Shown: positions 35,318 through 44,019 of the stretch, piece after piece
Layout of the letters: every line of letters starts with the position of its first letter
How positions within the stretch are numbered: the stretch's first letter is position 1
Source: CAVWNR01 sp963756525
Lineage (GTDB): Bacteria > Actinomycetota > Actinomycetes > Mycobacteriales > Jatrophihabitantaceae
Reading direction: 5' to 3'
NCBI GenBank assembly: GCA_963756525.1
Contig: CAVWNR010000004.1
Coordinates: 1-64,000, forward strand
DNA: 64,000 bases
The notes under the pieces: model-generated
Told to the model about the DNA's origin: nothing
The model's input: the letters and a program-made list of their open reading frames with translations, nothing else
Database searches by the model: none
Translations under genes and position numbers: made by a program

Positions 35318-35716
35318 ATGCGACTGCTCCGCCCGACCGTCACCGCCTACGCGCACTGCGACCTGCCCTGCGGCGTCTACGACCCGGCTCAGGCCCGGAT
35401 CGAGGCCGAGTCGGTAAAGGCGATCATGGAGAAGTACCAGGGCAACGACGACCCGATCTTCCGCACCCGGGCGCTGATCATCAAGGAGCAGCGGGCCGAA
35501 CTGGTCAAGCACCACCTGTGGGTGCTCTGGACGGACTACTTCAAGCCGCCGCACTTCGAGAAGTACCCGCAGCTCAACGACCTCTTCAACCGGGCCACGA
35601 AGGCTGCCGGTGCCGCGGGTGGCAAAGGCAGCGTCGACCCGGCCGAGGGGCAGAAGCTGCTCGACCTGATCGCCGAGATCGACACGATCTTCTGGGAAAC
35701 CAAGAACGCCGCATGA
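35318..35716 (+). CDS. sodN: Nickel superoxide dismutase
   Basis: 132 aa, disproportionates superoxide. The Ni-hook HCDLPCGVYDPAQ begins at residue 13, so the propeptide is only 12 residues (MRLLRPTVTAYA). After cleavage His1, Cys2 and Cys6 bind nickel. The helical-bundle region is conserved (IKEQRAELVKHHLWVLWTDY, YFKPPHFEKYPQL). ATG 35318 has a strong AGGAGGT upstream. The maturation protease is encoded divergently. Confidence 0.97.
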   Translation: MRLLRPTVTAYAHCDLPCGVYDPAQARIEAESVKAIMEKYQGNDDPIFRTRALIIKEQRAELVKHHLWVLWTDYFKPPHFEKYPQLNDLFNRATKAAGAAGGKGSVDPAEGQKLLDLIAEIDTIFWETKNAA

Positions 35717-35737
35717 GAGCAGCGGTTTCGCGGGCGC

Positions 35738-36394
35738 ATGACGGCTGACGAATCCGACAGGGTCGGCTCCACTTCGGAGCCGGCCTTCGTCGTCCCCGGG
35801 CCGCTGCCGAACGACGTCGCGATCTGGCTGATCCGCCACGGCGAGACCGAGTGGAGCCGCTCGGGCCAGCACACCGGGCGTACCGACCTGACGATGACGC
35901 CGGCCGGCGAGCGCCAGGCAATAGCGCTGCGGGGCATGGTCGACGGGCTGCGACCCGCGCTCGTACTCAGCAGTCCGCGCATCCGTTCCCGGCGCACGGC
36001 CGAACTCACCGGGCTTTCCGTCGACGGCATCGACGACGACCTCGCCGAATGGGACTACGGCGACTACGAGGGGCTCACCACCGCGCAGATCCGCAGCCGG
36101 GTGCCCGGCTGGACGATCTGGAGCGACCCGGTGCCGGGCGGCGAGACCCCCGCGCAGGTCGGCGCGCGCGCCGACCGGGTGCTCCGCCGGGCACTGAGCC
36201 GCATCTCGGACGGGCCGGTCGTGCTGTTCGCGCACGGACACGTCAGCCGGGTGATCGCCGCTCGTTGGATCGGCCTGGCACCGGCGGATGGCGCGCGGTT
36301 CGCGCTGGGCACCGCCGCACCCTCCCTGCTCGGTGCGGAGCACGGGGCGCCGGTGATCACCCGGTGGAACATCCCCAATCCCGCGGCCGACTGA
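35738..36394 (+). CDS. Histidine phosphatase family protein (GpmB-like)
   Basis: 218 aa. The phosphohistidine motif LIRHGETEWSRSGQHTG is near residue 30 and the second His is in LFAHGHVSRVIAARWIG. The intermediate DDLAEWDYGDYEGL is typical of small-molecule acid phosphatases of this branch. It starts 21 bases after sodN. Substrate unknown. Confidence 0.88.
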   Translation: MTADESDRVGSTSEPAFVVPGPLPNDVAIWLIRHGETEWSRSGQHTGRTDLTMTPAGERQAIALRGMVDGLRPALVLSSPRIRSRRTAELTGLSVDGIDDDLAEWDYGDYEGLTTAQIRSRVPGWTIWSDPVPGGETPAQVGARADRVLRRALSRISDGPVVLFAHGHVSRVIAARWIGLAPADGARFALGTAAPSLLGAEHGAPVITRWNIPNPAAD

Positions 36395-36431
36395 GCTGGC
36401 CGGCGGCCGCTGGCGCGACGGCCCGCGCGGC

Positions 36432-36827
36432 TCAGCGCGAGCGGTGGTCGAGCACCCGGCGAGCGGGCGGCGTGAACAGCAGGTAGAGCACCGCGAGTGC
36501 GGCGAGCAACATCGGGCCGCCGTACACGATCAGTCCGGCCTGAAAGCCGAGGCTGAAACCGACCGGCAGCGCCAGCAGCTGGATCACGATCACCGGAGTG
36601 CGCGCCGCGGTCCGCAGCGCAAGCATCCCGCGTGCGCAGGCCACGAGCACGACCGCGCCGAGAACGGCGAGCGCCGCGCCGACGAGCGCCCGACCGATGT
36701 TGCCGGGGTGGCCGGCCACCGTCTTCACCACCAGCACCACCGCGGCGGCGAGCAGGCCGACCGCCTCGAGGCCCACGATGCCCGCGGCGGCACGCAGCTG
36801 CCCGGGCACGGTGCTGCTCGCGGTCAC
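36432..36827 (-). CDS. Small four-helix membrane protein, hypothetical
   Basis: 131 aa with four predicted membrane helices (AAGIVGLEAVGLLAAAVVLV; LVGAALAVLGAVVLVACARG; VIVIQLLALPVGFSLGFQAG; GGPMLLAALAVLYLLFTPP) and a basic C-terminus. I do not recognise a named family. It is divergent from the lipid kinase gene, 15 bases apart, so both share one control region. Confidence 0.65.
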   Translation of the reverse strand: MTASSTVPGQLRAAAGIVGLEAVGLLAAAVVLVVKTVAGHPGNIGRALVGAALAVLGAVVLVACARGMLALRTAARTPVIVIQLLALPVGFSLGFQAGLIVYGGPMLLAALAVLYLLFTPPARRVLDHRSR

Positions 36828-36842
36828 ATCGAAACAGTACCC

Positions 36843-37778
36843 ATGGGTAGGCTCGCCGGCGTGCGGATCGTCGTCGTGAGCAACCCGCGGGCGAGCGCCA
36901 CCTCACCGCGGGAACGCGACGTGCTCGCACACGCCCTCGGCAGCGCCGACGAGCTGGCGGTCGTCGAGACGGCCAACCGCGGCCACGCCGCCGCGCTCGC
37001 CTGCCGGGCGATGCGTGACGGCGTCGAGGTCGTCGTGGCCCTCGGCGGCGACGGCACGGTGAACGAGGTCGTCAACGGCCTGCTCACCGACGGCGTGCAT
37101 CCGCGGGTGCCCGCGCTCGGAATCGTGCCGGCGGGCTCGACGAACGTCTTCGCCCGGGCACTCGGCCTGCCCAACGACCCGATCGAGGCCACCGGGGTGC
37201 TGCTCGACGCGCTGCGGGCCGGCCGGCGCCGGCCGGTGAGTCTGGGCATGCTCGACGAGCGCTGGTTCACCTTCACTGCCGGCATCGGCTTCGATGCCGC
37301 GCTCATCGCCGCCGTCGAGCGGCGCCGCCGCCAAGGCAGGCGGTCCACCCACGCGCTCTACGCCCGGCTGGGTGTGCGCGAGTTCTTCGCCTCCGACCGC
37401 CGCCATCCGAAGCTGCACCTCGAGCTGCCCGACGGCGCGGTGCTGGACGAGCTGTTCTACGCGATCGTGGCGAACGCCGATCCGTGGACGTTCCTCGGCC
37501 ATCGGCCGCTGCGGCCGACGCCTCGGGCGTCGTTCGAGACCGGCCTGGACGTCTACGCCAGGCGGCGGATGAACAGCGTGAGCGCCCTGCACAGCCTGGT
37601 GCAGATGGCCCGCGCGACGCCCCGTCCCGGCTGGGGCGCCCGGGTCGAGCACGACCTGCCCAGCCTGGTATTCCGAGCCGACGAGCCGCTCCCGGTGCAG
37701 GTCGACGGCGACGTGCTCGAGCCGCGGGAGAAGTTCCTCTTCCGCTCGGTGCCGCACGCCGTCTGCGTCGCGATGTAG
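36843..37778 (+). CDS. Diacylglycerol kinase-like lipid kinase
   Basis: 311 aa with the DAGK catalytic core: VVALGGDGTVNEVVNGLLTD near residue 60 and GIVPAGSTNVFARALGLP near 100. A later motif FTAGIGFDAALIAAVERRR belongs to the YegS/DgkB-type C-terminal domain. It probably phosphorylates diacylglycerol or a related lipid. ATG 36843, or GTG 36861, is the start. Confidence 0.87.
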   Translation: MGRLAGVRIVVVSNPRASATSPRERDVLAHALGSADELAVVETANRGHAAALACRAMRDGVEVVVALGGDGTVNEVVNGLLTDGVHPRVPALGIVPAGSTNVFARALGLPNDPIEATGVLLDALRAGRRRPVSLGMLDERWFTFTAGIGFDAALIAAVERRRRQGRRSTHALYARLGVREFFASDRRHPKLHLELPDGAVLDELFYAIVANADPWTFLGHRPLRPTPRASFETGLDVYARRRMNSVSALHSLVQMARATPRPGWGARVEHDLPSLVFRADEPLPVQVDGDVLEPREKFLFRSVPHAVCVAM

Positions 37779-38040
37779 CGTGGCATATTGCCCGATTCGC
37801 CCAGCGTGACGTGTGAGAGAAGCAGGAATTCTCGTCCTAAGGCTTGCCGTCGGCACGCCGTTGGGCAAGGCTTGACCGTCGGCGGTGCGGAACCGGTCAC
37901 TCACCCAACGTGGTGTGAGATGTGCCCGGCGCCGCGTCGCGGCAACTGGTTGCAACATGAGTTAGCTCGTGAAAGAATTCACAAGCACGAACGAGGCAGA
38001 ACCGGCCGCCTCGCCGTGGCCAAGTGAGGAGATTCGACCC

Positions 38041-38292
38041 ATGGATTGGCGTCACCGCGCGATCTGCCGTGACGAGGACCCGGAGCTGTTCTTCCCGATC
38101 GGCAACACCGGGCCCGCGCTGCTGCAGATCGAGCAAGCCAAGGCCGTCTGCCGTCGCTGCCCCGTCATCCAGGAGTGTTTGGCGTGGGCGCTCGAGACAG
38201 GCCAGGACGCCGGGGTATGGGGCGGACTCTCCGAGGACGAACGGCGCGCGCTGAAGCGGCGCAACGCTCGCGCACGCGCCCGAATGGGCTGA
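38041..38292 (+). CDS. whiB1: WhiB1-type iron-sulfur transcription factor
   Basis: 83 aa. Four cluster cysteines are present (Cys9 in RAICRDEDPELFFP; AVCRRCPVIQEC), then the GVWGG turn and a basic tail RRALKRRNARARARMG. Sequence and length are almost those of M. tuberculosis WhiB1, an essential nitric-oxide-sensitive regulator that binds the main sigma factor. ATG 38041 follows GAGGAG. It faces a PdtaS-type gene, as in mycobacteria. Confidence 0.95.
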   Translation: MDWRHRAICRDEDPELFFPIGNTGPALLQIEQAKAVCRRCPVIQECLAWALETGQDAGVWGGLSEDERRALKRRNARARARMG

Positions 38293-38311
38293 GCGGGCTG
38301 TCGGGCTCACC

Positions 38312-39823
38312 TCATCCGACGGCACTCTCCCGCTGGCGCCCGGCCGGCACGGTCATCGACACCACGGCCTGCGTGCCGGCCACCCCGTCCTCGCGCGAGT
38401 GCAGCTCCAGCGAGCCGGCGAGTTCCGCTCCCACGAGCGTGCGCACGATCTGCAGGCCCAGCCGGTCGCTCGCCTCGGCGGCGAAGCCGGCCGGCAGGCC
38501 CCGCCCGTCGTCGGTGACCGTGACGCTGAGCCTTCCCCGGGCGCGCTGTGCGCCTACCACCACCGAGCCGGGCTGATCCGGCTCGTAGGCGTGCTCGATC
38601 GCGTTCTGGACCAGTTCGGTGAGCACGAGCACCAGCGCCGTCGCGGTCTCGGCGGGGATCTCGCCGAACGTTCCCGCGCGGGCCACCCGCACCCGGCCGG
38701 CCGACCCGGTCACGTCCGCGAGCATGACCAGCAGCCGATCGACGATCTCGTCGAACGGGACCGCCTCGTCCAGCGACTCCGACAGCGTCTCGTGCACCAG
38801 AGCGATCGAGGCAATCCGCCGCATCGACTCCTCCAGGGCGGCACGCGCGGCCGGCACCGTCACCCGGCGTGCCTGCAGGCGCAGCAGCGCGGCCACCGTC
38901 TGCAGGTTGTTCTTCACCCGATGGTGGATCTCGCGGATGGTGGCGTCCTTGCTCATGATCTGCCGGTCGCGGCGGCGTAGCTCGGTGACGTCCTGCATCA
39001 GCACCAGCGCGCCGAGCGTCTCGCCCCGGGGGCGCAGCGGCAGCGCGCGGAACTGGACGGTCGCGCCGCCGCCTTCCACCTCCAGGCCGGTCGGGTTGCC
39101 ACCCGCAATCGCGGCCTCGACGGTGGCGGCCAGGTCGCTCGCGTCGAACGGGTCGTCCGCGACGGTGCTGGTCAGCGCGTCGACCGGCTCGCCGAGAACG
39201 TTGCCGGTGACGCCGAGGCGGCGGAACGCCGAGAGCGCGTTGGGGCTGGCATACAGGATGGTGCCGTCCCGCTCGACCCGCACGATGCCGTCGCCGACCC
39301 GCGGCCCCGCGCCCTCCTCGCCGGATCCGGAAGCGCCGGGGAACGTCCCTTCGGCCACCATCGCGGCCAGGTCCGCAGCGCTTTGCAGGTAGACCAGCTC
39401 CAACTGGCTGGGGGTCCGGACGCTCGCCAGGTTGCTGTCACGGCCCAGGACGGCGAGCACCGGGCTTTCCGGGCCGCCGCTGCGGATCGGGATCGCCTCG
39501 CGGCGGATGGGCAGGTCGCCATGCCAGTCCGGCTCGCCCTCGCGGTAGATCCGCCCCTCCAGCAGGGCGACCCGAAGCGACGTAGCCCGAGCGCCGCGAA
39601 CGACCCGGCCGACCTCGTCGTTGAGGTACGCGGTCGGCCCGGTGGTCGGCCGGCACTGGGCCGCGCAGAGTAGCCCATCCTCGCCGACCGGCACCCAGAG
39701 CAGCACGTCGGCGAAGGACAGATCCGACAGCAGCTGCCACTCACCGACCAGTCGCTGGATGTGGCCGATCTGCGCGTCGTCGAGCGACGTGCGCGCGGCG
39801 AGCAGGTCGGAGAGAGCGGACAC
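38312..39823 (-). CDS. pdtaS: PdtaS-type sensor histidine kinase
   Basis: 503 aa. N-terminal GAF-like region (about residues 20-160), PAS domain (about 175-285: GDGIVRVERDGTILYASPNA), HisKA_2 with REIHHRVKNNLQTVAALLRL (His near 300) and a C-terminal ATPase domain (ELVQNAIEHAY; VTDDGRGLPAGF). No membrane helix, so cytosolic. In mycobacteria PdtaS signals to the RNA-binding PdtaR. GTG start at 39823. It is convergent with whiB1. Confidence 0.92.
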   Translation of the reverse strand: MSALSDLLAARTSLDDAQIGHIQRLVGEWQLLSDLSFADVLLWVPVGEDGLLCAAQCRPTTGPTAYLNDEVGRVVRGARATSLRVALLEGRIYREGEPDWHGDLPIRREAIPIRSGGPESPVLAVLGRDSNLASVRTPSQLELVYLQSAADLAAMVAEGTFPGASGSGEEGAGPRVGDGIVRVERDGTILYASPNALSAFRRLGVTGNVLGEPVDALTSTVADDPFDASDLAATVEAAIAGGNPTGLEVEGGGATVQFRALPLRPRGETLGALVLMQDVTELRRRDRQIMSKDATIREIHHRVKNNLQTVAALLRLQARRVTVPAARAALEESMRRIASIALVHETLSESLDEAVPFDEIVDRLLVMLADVTGSAGRVRVARAGTFGEIPAETATALVLVLTELVQNAIEHAYEPDQPGSVVVGAQRARGRLSVTVTDDGRGLPAGFAAEASDRLGLQIVRTLVGAELAGSLELHSREDGVAGTQAVVSMTVPAGRQRESAVG

Positions 39824-39829
39824 CGCCCG

Positions 39830-40723
39830 TCAGCCTGACACGACTCCGGAAAGCGCCGCCCGCAGGGTCGGGTGGGCGGCCGCGCGGGCGGCCGCTTCCG
39901 AGGCAGCGAGGCCGGTGACCAGGTGGACGACCGCGGCGCGCGCGTTCCACTCGCACGCGTCGAGCACGGCGTACGCCCGCTCGGCCGACGCACCGGTGAT
40001 CTCGGCGACGATGCCGGCGACGCGCTCGCGCAGCTTGGCGTTGGCCGCGACGACGTCGACCATCAGGTCGCCGTGCACGCGGCCGAGCCGCACCATCGCC
40101 ACGGTCGTGATCGCGTTCAGCGCGACCTTCTGCGCGGTGCCGGCGCTGAGCCGGGTCGATCCGCGCAGCACCTCGGGCCCGACCGGCACCTCGACCGGCA
40201 CACGCGCGCATGACGCGAGCGGCGAGCCCGGCTGGTTGACGACCGCGATGAGCGCCACCCCTCGCTCGGCCGCGGCGCCCGCGAGAGCGAGCGTGTACGG
40301 GGTGCGCCCGCTGGCCGCGACGGCGATCAGCACATCGGCGCTGCAGAGCGCCAGCTCGTCGAGGTCGCGCAGCGCCGCCTCGATGTCGTCCTCGTCCCAG
40401 TCGGTGCCGGCGAGCCCATCAGGACCGCCGCCCGCCACCCGGGCCACGACCAGGCCGTCGGGCAGCCCGAACGTCCCGGGCAGCTCTGCGGCCTCGACCA
40501 CGGCCAACCGTCCCGACGTGCCGGCGCCGGCGAGTGCCAGCCTGCCTCCGGCGGCCAGCCGGGCCGCGACCAGTTCGGCGGCCGCGGCGATTCGCGGGAC
40601 CGCGCAGCGTAGCGCCGGCACGACCCGCGCCTCGGCGTCGAGCAGCAGCTCGACGATCCGGTCGCTGGGCAGCAGATCGAGGGCCGGCCGGTCGCGCGCT
40701 CCGCAAGCGTCGCTCGTCACCAC
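39830..40723 (-). CDS. murQ: N-acetylmuramic acid 6-phosphate etherase
   Basis: Splits the lactyl ether of MurNAc-6-phosphate to give GlcNAc-6-phosphate, recycling wall peptidoglycan; 297 aa. The SIS fold motif LALAGAGTSGRLAVVEAAEL is near residue 70, with AVAASGRTPYTLALAGAA and RLSAGTAQKVALNAITTVAM further on. I start at GTG 40723, preceded by GAGGAG. It is divergent from a GntR regulator with two dre-like sites between them, which fits control by amino-sugar phosphates. Confidence 0.92.
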   Translation of the reverse strand: MVTSDACGARDRPALDLLPSDRIVELLLDAEARVVPALRCAVPRIAAAAELVAARLAAGGRLALAGAGTSGRLAVVEAAELPGTFGLPDGLVVARVAGGGPDGLAGTDWDEDDIEAALRDLDELALCSADVLIAVAASGRTPYTLALAGAAAERGVALIAVVNQPGSPLASCARVPVEVPVGPEVLRGSTRLSAGTAQKVALNAITTVAMVRLGRVHGDLMVDVVAANAKLRERVAGIVAEITGASAERAYAVLDACEWNARAAVVHLVTGLAASEAAARAAAHPTLRAALSGVVSG

Positions 40724-40791
40724 CGACACTCCTCGATTCTGCCCCGGCCGCGATCTCCGCGAGCCTACCCGGGGCATCCGAACGTAGATCG

Positions 40792-40807
40792 AGTGGACTA
40801 GACCAAT
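40792..40807. promoter_or_regulatory. dre-like operator 1 (DasR/NagR type)
   Basis: The site AGTGGACTAGACCAAT matches the DasR-responsive consensus (A, G or C, TGGTCTAGACCA, G or C, T) at 14 of 16 positions. It lies 68 bases upstream of murQ and 87 bases before the GntR regulator gene. Confidence 0.7.
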
Positions 40808-40838
40808 CGGCATCGTCCAGGGATTGGGCCCGACTGTC

Positions 40839-40854
40839 AATGGTGTAGACAATT
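40839..40854. promoter_or_regulatory. dre-like operator 2, weaker
   Basis: AATGGTGTAGACAATT keeps the central GTNTAGAC core of dre sites but matches fewer outer positions than operator 1. It lies 40 bases before the regulator start and could serve its autoregulation. Confidence 0.5.
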
Positions 40855-40894
40855 CGATACCCTACGGGCAGTCAAGTTGCCGAGGAGGGTAGCC

Positions 40895-41629
40895 GTGACC
40901 AGCGCCGCGAGCCAGCGCCTGCCGCGCGAACCGAAGTACTACACCGTCAAGCGGCACCTGCTCGACATCATCGGCTCCCTGCCACCGGGCAGCCCGGTAC
41001 CGACCGAGCGGGTGCTGACGGCCGAGCTCGCAACCTCGCGCACCACCGTCCGCCAGGCGCTGATCGAGCTCGTCGGCGAGGGCCGGCTGGTGCGCCGGCA
41101 AGGGTCGGGCACCTATGTCGCCGAGCCGAAGATGAGCTGGCCGCTGCAGATGACGAGCTTCACCGCTCAGGCCGCGGCCAACGGTCTGACCGCCTCCGCG
41201 CAACTGCTCAACGCCGAGCGCACCTACGCCGAGGACGGCGTCGCCGACCGGCTCGACCTGCGCCCCGGCGCGCCGGTGTATCGCATCGAGCGGCTGCGGC
41301 TGGCCGACGAGACGCCCATGGCGGTCGAGACCTCGCACCTGTCGGCGTCGCGGTTCCCGGGGCTGATCAAACGGCTTCGCCGGGTCTCCTCGCTGTACCA
41401 GGTGCTCGAGGAGGCGTACGGCGTGGTCCCGCTGAGCGCCGAGGAGACCATCGAGACCGCGGCCGCCTCGCCCCGCGAGGCCGGACTGCTGCACACCGAC
41501 ACCGGCGCCCCGATGCTCGTGCTCGGCCGGCACAGCTTCGACGGCGACGGACGCCCCGTCGAGTGGGTGCGAAGCTGGTACCGGGGCGACCGGTACATCT
41601 TCGTGGCGCGGCTGACCAGCCCGTCCTGA
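40895..41629 (+). CDS. GntR/UTRA transcriptional regulator, DasR/NagR-like
   Basis: 244 aa. Winged helix (about residues 25-85: TERVLTAELATSRTTVRQAL, RLVRRQGSGTYVAEPKM) followed by a UTRA ligand domain ending PVEWVRSWYRGDRYIFVARL. HutC/DasR branch. GTG start at 40895 with GAGGAGGG upstream. Divergent from murQ; the dre-like sites between them suggest that it senses GlcN-6-P or GlcNAc-6-P, which is inference. Confidence 0.9.
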   Translation: MTSAASQRLPREPKYYTVKRHLLDIIGSLPPGSPVPTERVLTAELATSRTTVRQALIELVGEGRLVRRQGSGTYVAEPKMSWPLQMTSFTAQAAANGLTASAQLLNAERTYAEDGVADRLDLRPGAPVYRIERLRLADETPMAVETSHLSASRFPGLIKRLRRVSSLYQVLEEAYGVVPLSAEETIETAAASPREAGLLHTDTGAPMLVLGRHSFDGDGRPVEWVRSWYRGDRYIFVARLTSPS

Positions 41630-41639
41630 CCCCGCCGGG

Positions 41640-43280
41640 CTACCGGGCCGGACGCTGTTCCGGCTCGCCGGTCAGGGTCGGCACCTTCACCAGGCGCTCG
41701 GCGCCGCGGTCGACGACGTAGTCCTCCGCCGTCGTCATGTCCAGGCCACCGGCCCGGGGCACGAAGTGCAGGATCAGCGTCAGCGCGATCGCGACGAGCA
41801 GGTTGAACACCATCGCGGTGAGCGCGATGTAGCCGGTCTGGTTCGTGCCGGGGATATGCGCGACCGACCCGGCGAAGTGGTGCACCGTCGGGCTAGAGAC
41901 GTTGTACGCCTCGTAGGTGCCGTACACCATGCCGGCGAACCAGCCGGCGAGCAGCGCCCACCGGTTCAGCCAGCGGGTGAACAGCCCGATGGCCACGGCC
42001 GGGAAGGTCTGCAGGATCCAGATGCCGCCGAGCAGTTGCAGGTTGATCGCGTTCTGGGTGTTCATCCCGAGCACGAACGCCAGCGCGCCGAACTTCACCA
42101 CCAGCGACGCCAGCTTGGAGACCTGCGCCTCCTCCGACGGGCTCGCGTGCGGCCGGATGAAGTCCCGGTAGATGTTGCGGGTGAACAGGTTCGCCGCCGC
42201 GATCGACATGATGGCTGCGGGGACCAGCGCGCCGATGGCCACCGCCGCGTAGGCCACGCCGGCGAACCAGCTCGGGAACATGTCCCGGAAGAGCAACGGC
42301 GCGGCCAGTCGGCTGTTCGTCGTCTTGATCCCGGCCGCGATGGCCATGTAGCCGAGCAGGGCGATGAAGGCCAGCGCCAACGAGTAGAGCGGCAGCGCGG
42401 CGGTATTGCGCCGGACGGTTTCGCGTTCCTTGCTGGCGAGCACGCCGGTGACCGCGTGCGGATACATGAACAGCGCCATCGCCGAGCCGAGCGCGAGGGT
42501 GGCGTAGGCCCAGTAGTTCTTCGAGCTGGGCAGGAAGACGAACGTCGCCGGCTTGTGCGCCGCCTTCGCCGCCGCGGCGGTGGTCGCCTGGTGGTGTTCG
42601 ACGGCGGCGAAGATGTGCCCGTACCCACCTAGCCGGATCGGGATATAGATCACCGCGACGATGATCGTGATGTAGATCAGGCTGTCCTTGACGAACGCGA
42701 TCATCGCCGGGGCACGGAGGCCGGAGGTGTAGGTGTAGCCGGCCAGCAGGACGAACGCGATGATCAACGGCAGGTCCTTGACGAACGTGGACTGGCCGTT
42801 GCCCACGCCCATCACCTGCAGCACCGCCTGGATGCCCACCAACTGCAGCGCGATGTAGGGCATCAAGGCGAGGATCCCGGTGAATGCGATCGCCAGCGAC
42901 AGCCAGCGCGAGCCGAACCAGCCGAACACGAAGTCGGCCGGGGTCGAGTACCCATGCCGGTGCGCCACCGACCACATCCGCGGCATGAGCACGAACACGA
43001 TCGGCCAGACCAGGATGGTGTAGGCGACGGCGAACCATCCACTGATCGCGCCGAGCGCGTACATCGCGCCGGGGACCGCGATGAACGTGTAAGCGGTGTA
43101 GAGATCACCGCCGAGCAGGAACCAGGTGACGAATCCGCCGAACGAGCGGCCGCCGAGCCCCCACTCGTCGATCGTGTCGAAGGAACCGGTCCGTCGCCAG
43201 CGTGCCGCCACGAACCCGACCACGGTGACGAGGGCGAACAGGACCAGGAAGATCGCTAAGGCTGTGGTGTCGAGGCTCAT
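41640..43280 (-). CDS. Sodium:solute symporter (monocarboxylate type)
   Basis: 546 aa, about 13 membrane helices. SSS-family features: the N-terminal DEWGLGGRSFGGFVTWFLLG and LYTAYTFIAVPGAMYALGA, resembling monocarboxylate (acetate/pyruvate/propionate) symporters such as MctC. The start ATG 43280 overlaps the end of a small DUF3311 gene (ATGA). The small partner and the symporter are probably one membrane system. Substrate is inferred only from general similarity. Confidence 0.87.
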   Translation of the reverse strand: MSLDTTALAIFLVLFALVTVVGFVAARWRRTGSFDTIDEWGLGGRSFGGFVTWFLLGGDLYTAYTFIAVPGAMYALGAISGWFAVAYTILVWPIVFVLMPRMWSVAHRHGYSTPADFVFGWFGSRWLSLAIAFTGILALMPYIALQLVGIQAVLQVMGVGNGQSTFVKDLPLIIAFVLLAGYTYTSGLRAPAMIAFVKDSLIYITIIVAVIYIPIRLGGYGHIFAAVEHHQATTAAAAKAAHKPATFVFLPSSKNYWAYATLALGSAMALFMYPHAVTGVLASKERETVRRNTAALPLYSLALAFIALLGYMAIAAGIKTTNSRLAAPLLFRDMFPSWFAGVAYAAVAIGALVPAAIMSIAAANLFTRNIYRDFIRPHASPSEEAQVSKLASLVVKFGALAFVLGMNTQNAINLQLLGGIWILQTFPAVAIGLFTRWLNRWALLAGWFAGMVYGTYEAYNVSSPTVHHFAGSVAHIPGTNQTGYIALTAMVFNLLVAIALTLILHFVPRAGGLDMTTAEDYVVDRGAERLVKVPTLTGEPEQRPAR

Positions 43281-43558
43281 CGGTCCACCCCCTGCCGCCG
43301 CCGGCGCCGCCGGGGGCGGAGCACGAGCAGGTAGTAGGCGAGGATCTGGGTCGCGGCGTTGATCAGCAGCCACAGGATCGAGTACCAGTAGAAGAACGGG
43401 AAACCGGCCAGCGTCGGCTTGATCGAGGAGTAGCTCGAGACCCACAGCAGGGCGACGAAGCACGACCCGAGCAGCACGGCCGTCACGATGTAGGTGACCG
43501 GCATGTCCCGCACGGTCGGCGGTCGGTTGGGATCGGAGCCGGGTGTGACCTGACTCAT
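43277..43558 (-). CDS. DUF3311 small membrane protein, symporter partner
   Basis: 93 aa with two hydrophobic segments (VTYIVTAVLLGSCFVALLWV and FFYWYSILWLLINAATQILA) and an Arg-rich tail. DUF3311 proteins usually precede an SSS symporter gene, as here, with ATGA overlap. ATG 43558 is preferred; a GTG directly upstream is also possible. Its exact role in transport is not known. Confidence 0.82.
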   Translation of the reverse strand: MSQVTPGSDPNRPPTVRDMPVTYIVTAVLLGSCFVALLWVSSYSSIKPTLAGFPFFYWYSILWLLINAATQILAYYLLVLRPRRRRRRQGVDR

Positions 43559-43729
43559 CACGACACCTCTCTGCCAACGAGTCTGCCCACGAGCCTGTCT
43601 ATAGGCGTGACGTCCCGGTGGGACCGGCGGCGCGCACTTACGGTAAGGCCTTGCGATCCGTTTCGGGAGACTCTGCGCGGGACTGATGCGGTGTGTCGCG
43701 ATGCCCGGTGCGACGCCGTATCCGAATGG

Positions 43730-44017
43730 CTACTCGGGGCGATACTCGAGGTAGCCGGTCTCGATCGTGACCTCGGTGAGCCGTATCCGGATGCGGGTGC
43801 GCAGGCTCTCCGGGGCGACGTCTCCGCCGCAGCAGCGTGCGATCAGCGACTTGACATCCTGCTCGAGACCGAACTGGCGCAGGCATGGCGCGCAGCCGTC
43901 GAGGTGCTGGCGGATGCGCTCGCGCAGCGCGGGATCCGACTCGTCGTCGAGGTAGGTGAAGACATCCTTGAGGACGTCGTCGCAGTCGATGCCGCCCGGG
44001 CCGAATCCCATGACCAT
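43730..44017 (-). CDS. rsrA: Anti-sigma factor RsrA (zinc, thiol redox sensor)
   Basis: 95 aa ZAS-type anti-sigma factor. The Cys in GGIDCDDVLKDVFTYLDD and the HLDGCAPC motif form the zinc/redox site; disulfide formation releases SigR under thiol stress. A further Cys pair, ARCCGGD, follows. Its ATG (44017, or 44011 four bases further) lies directly after the sigR stop, so both are co-translated. Mycothiol-system genes are its expected targets elsewhere. Confidence 0.93.
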   Translation of the reverse strand: MVMGFGPGGIDCDDVLKDVFTYLDDESDPALRERIRQHLDGCAPCLRQFGLEQDVKSLIARCCGGDVAPESLRTRIRIRLTEVTIETGYLEYRPE

Positions 44018-44019
44018 GC

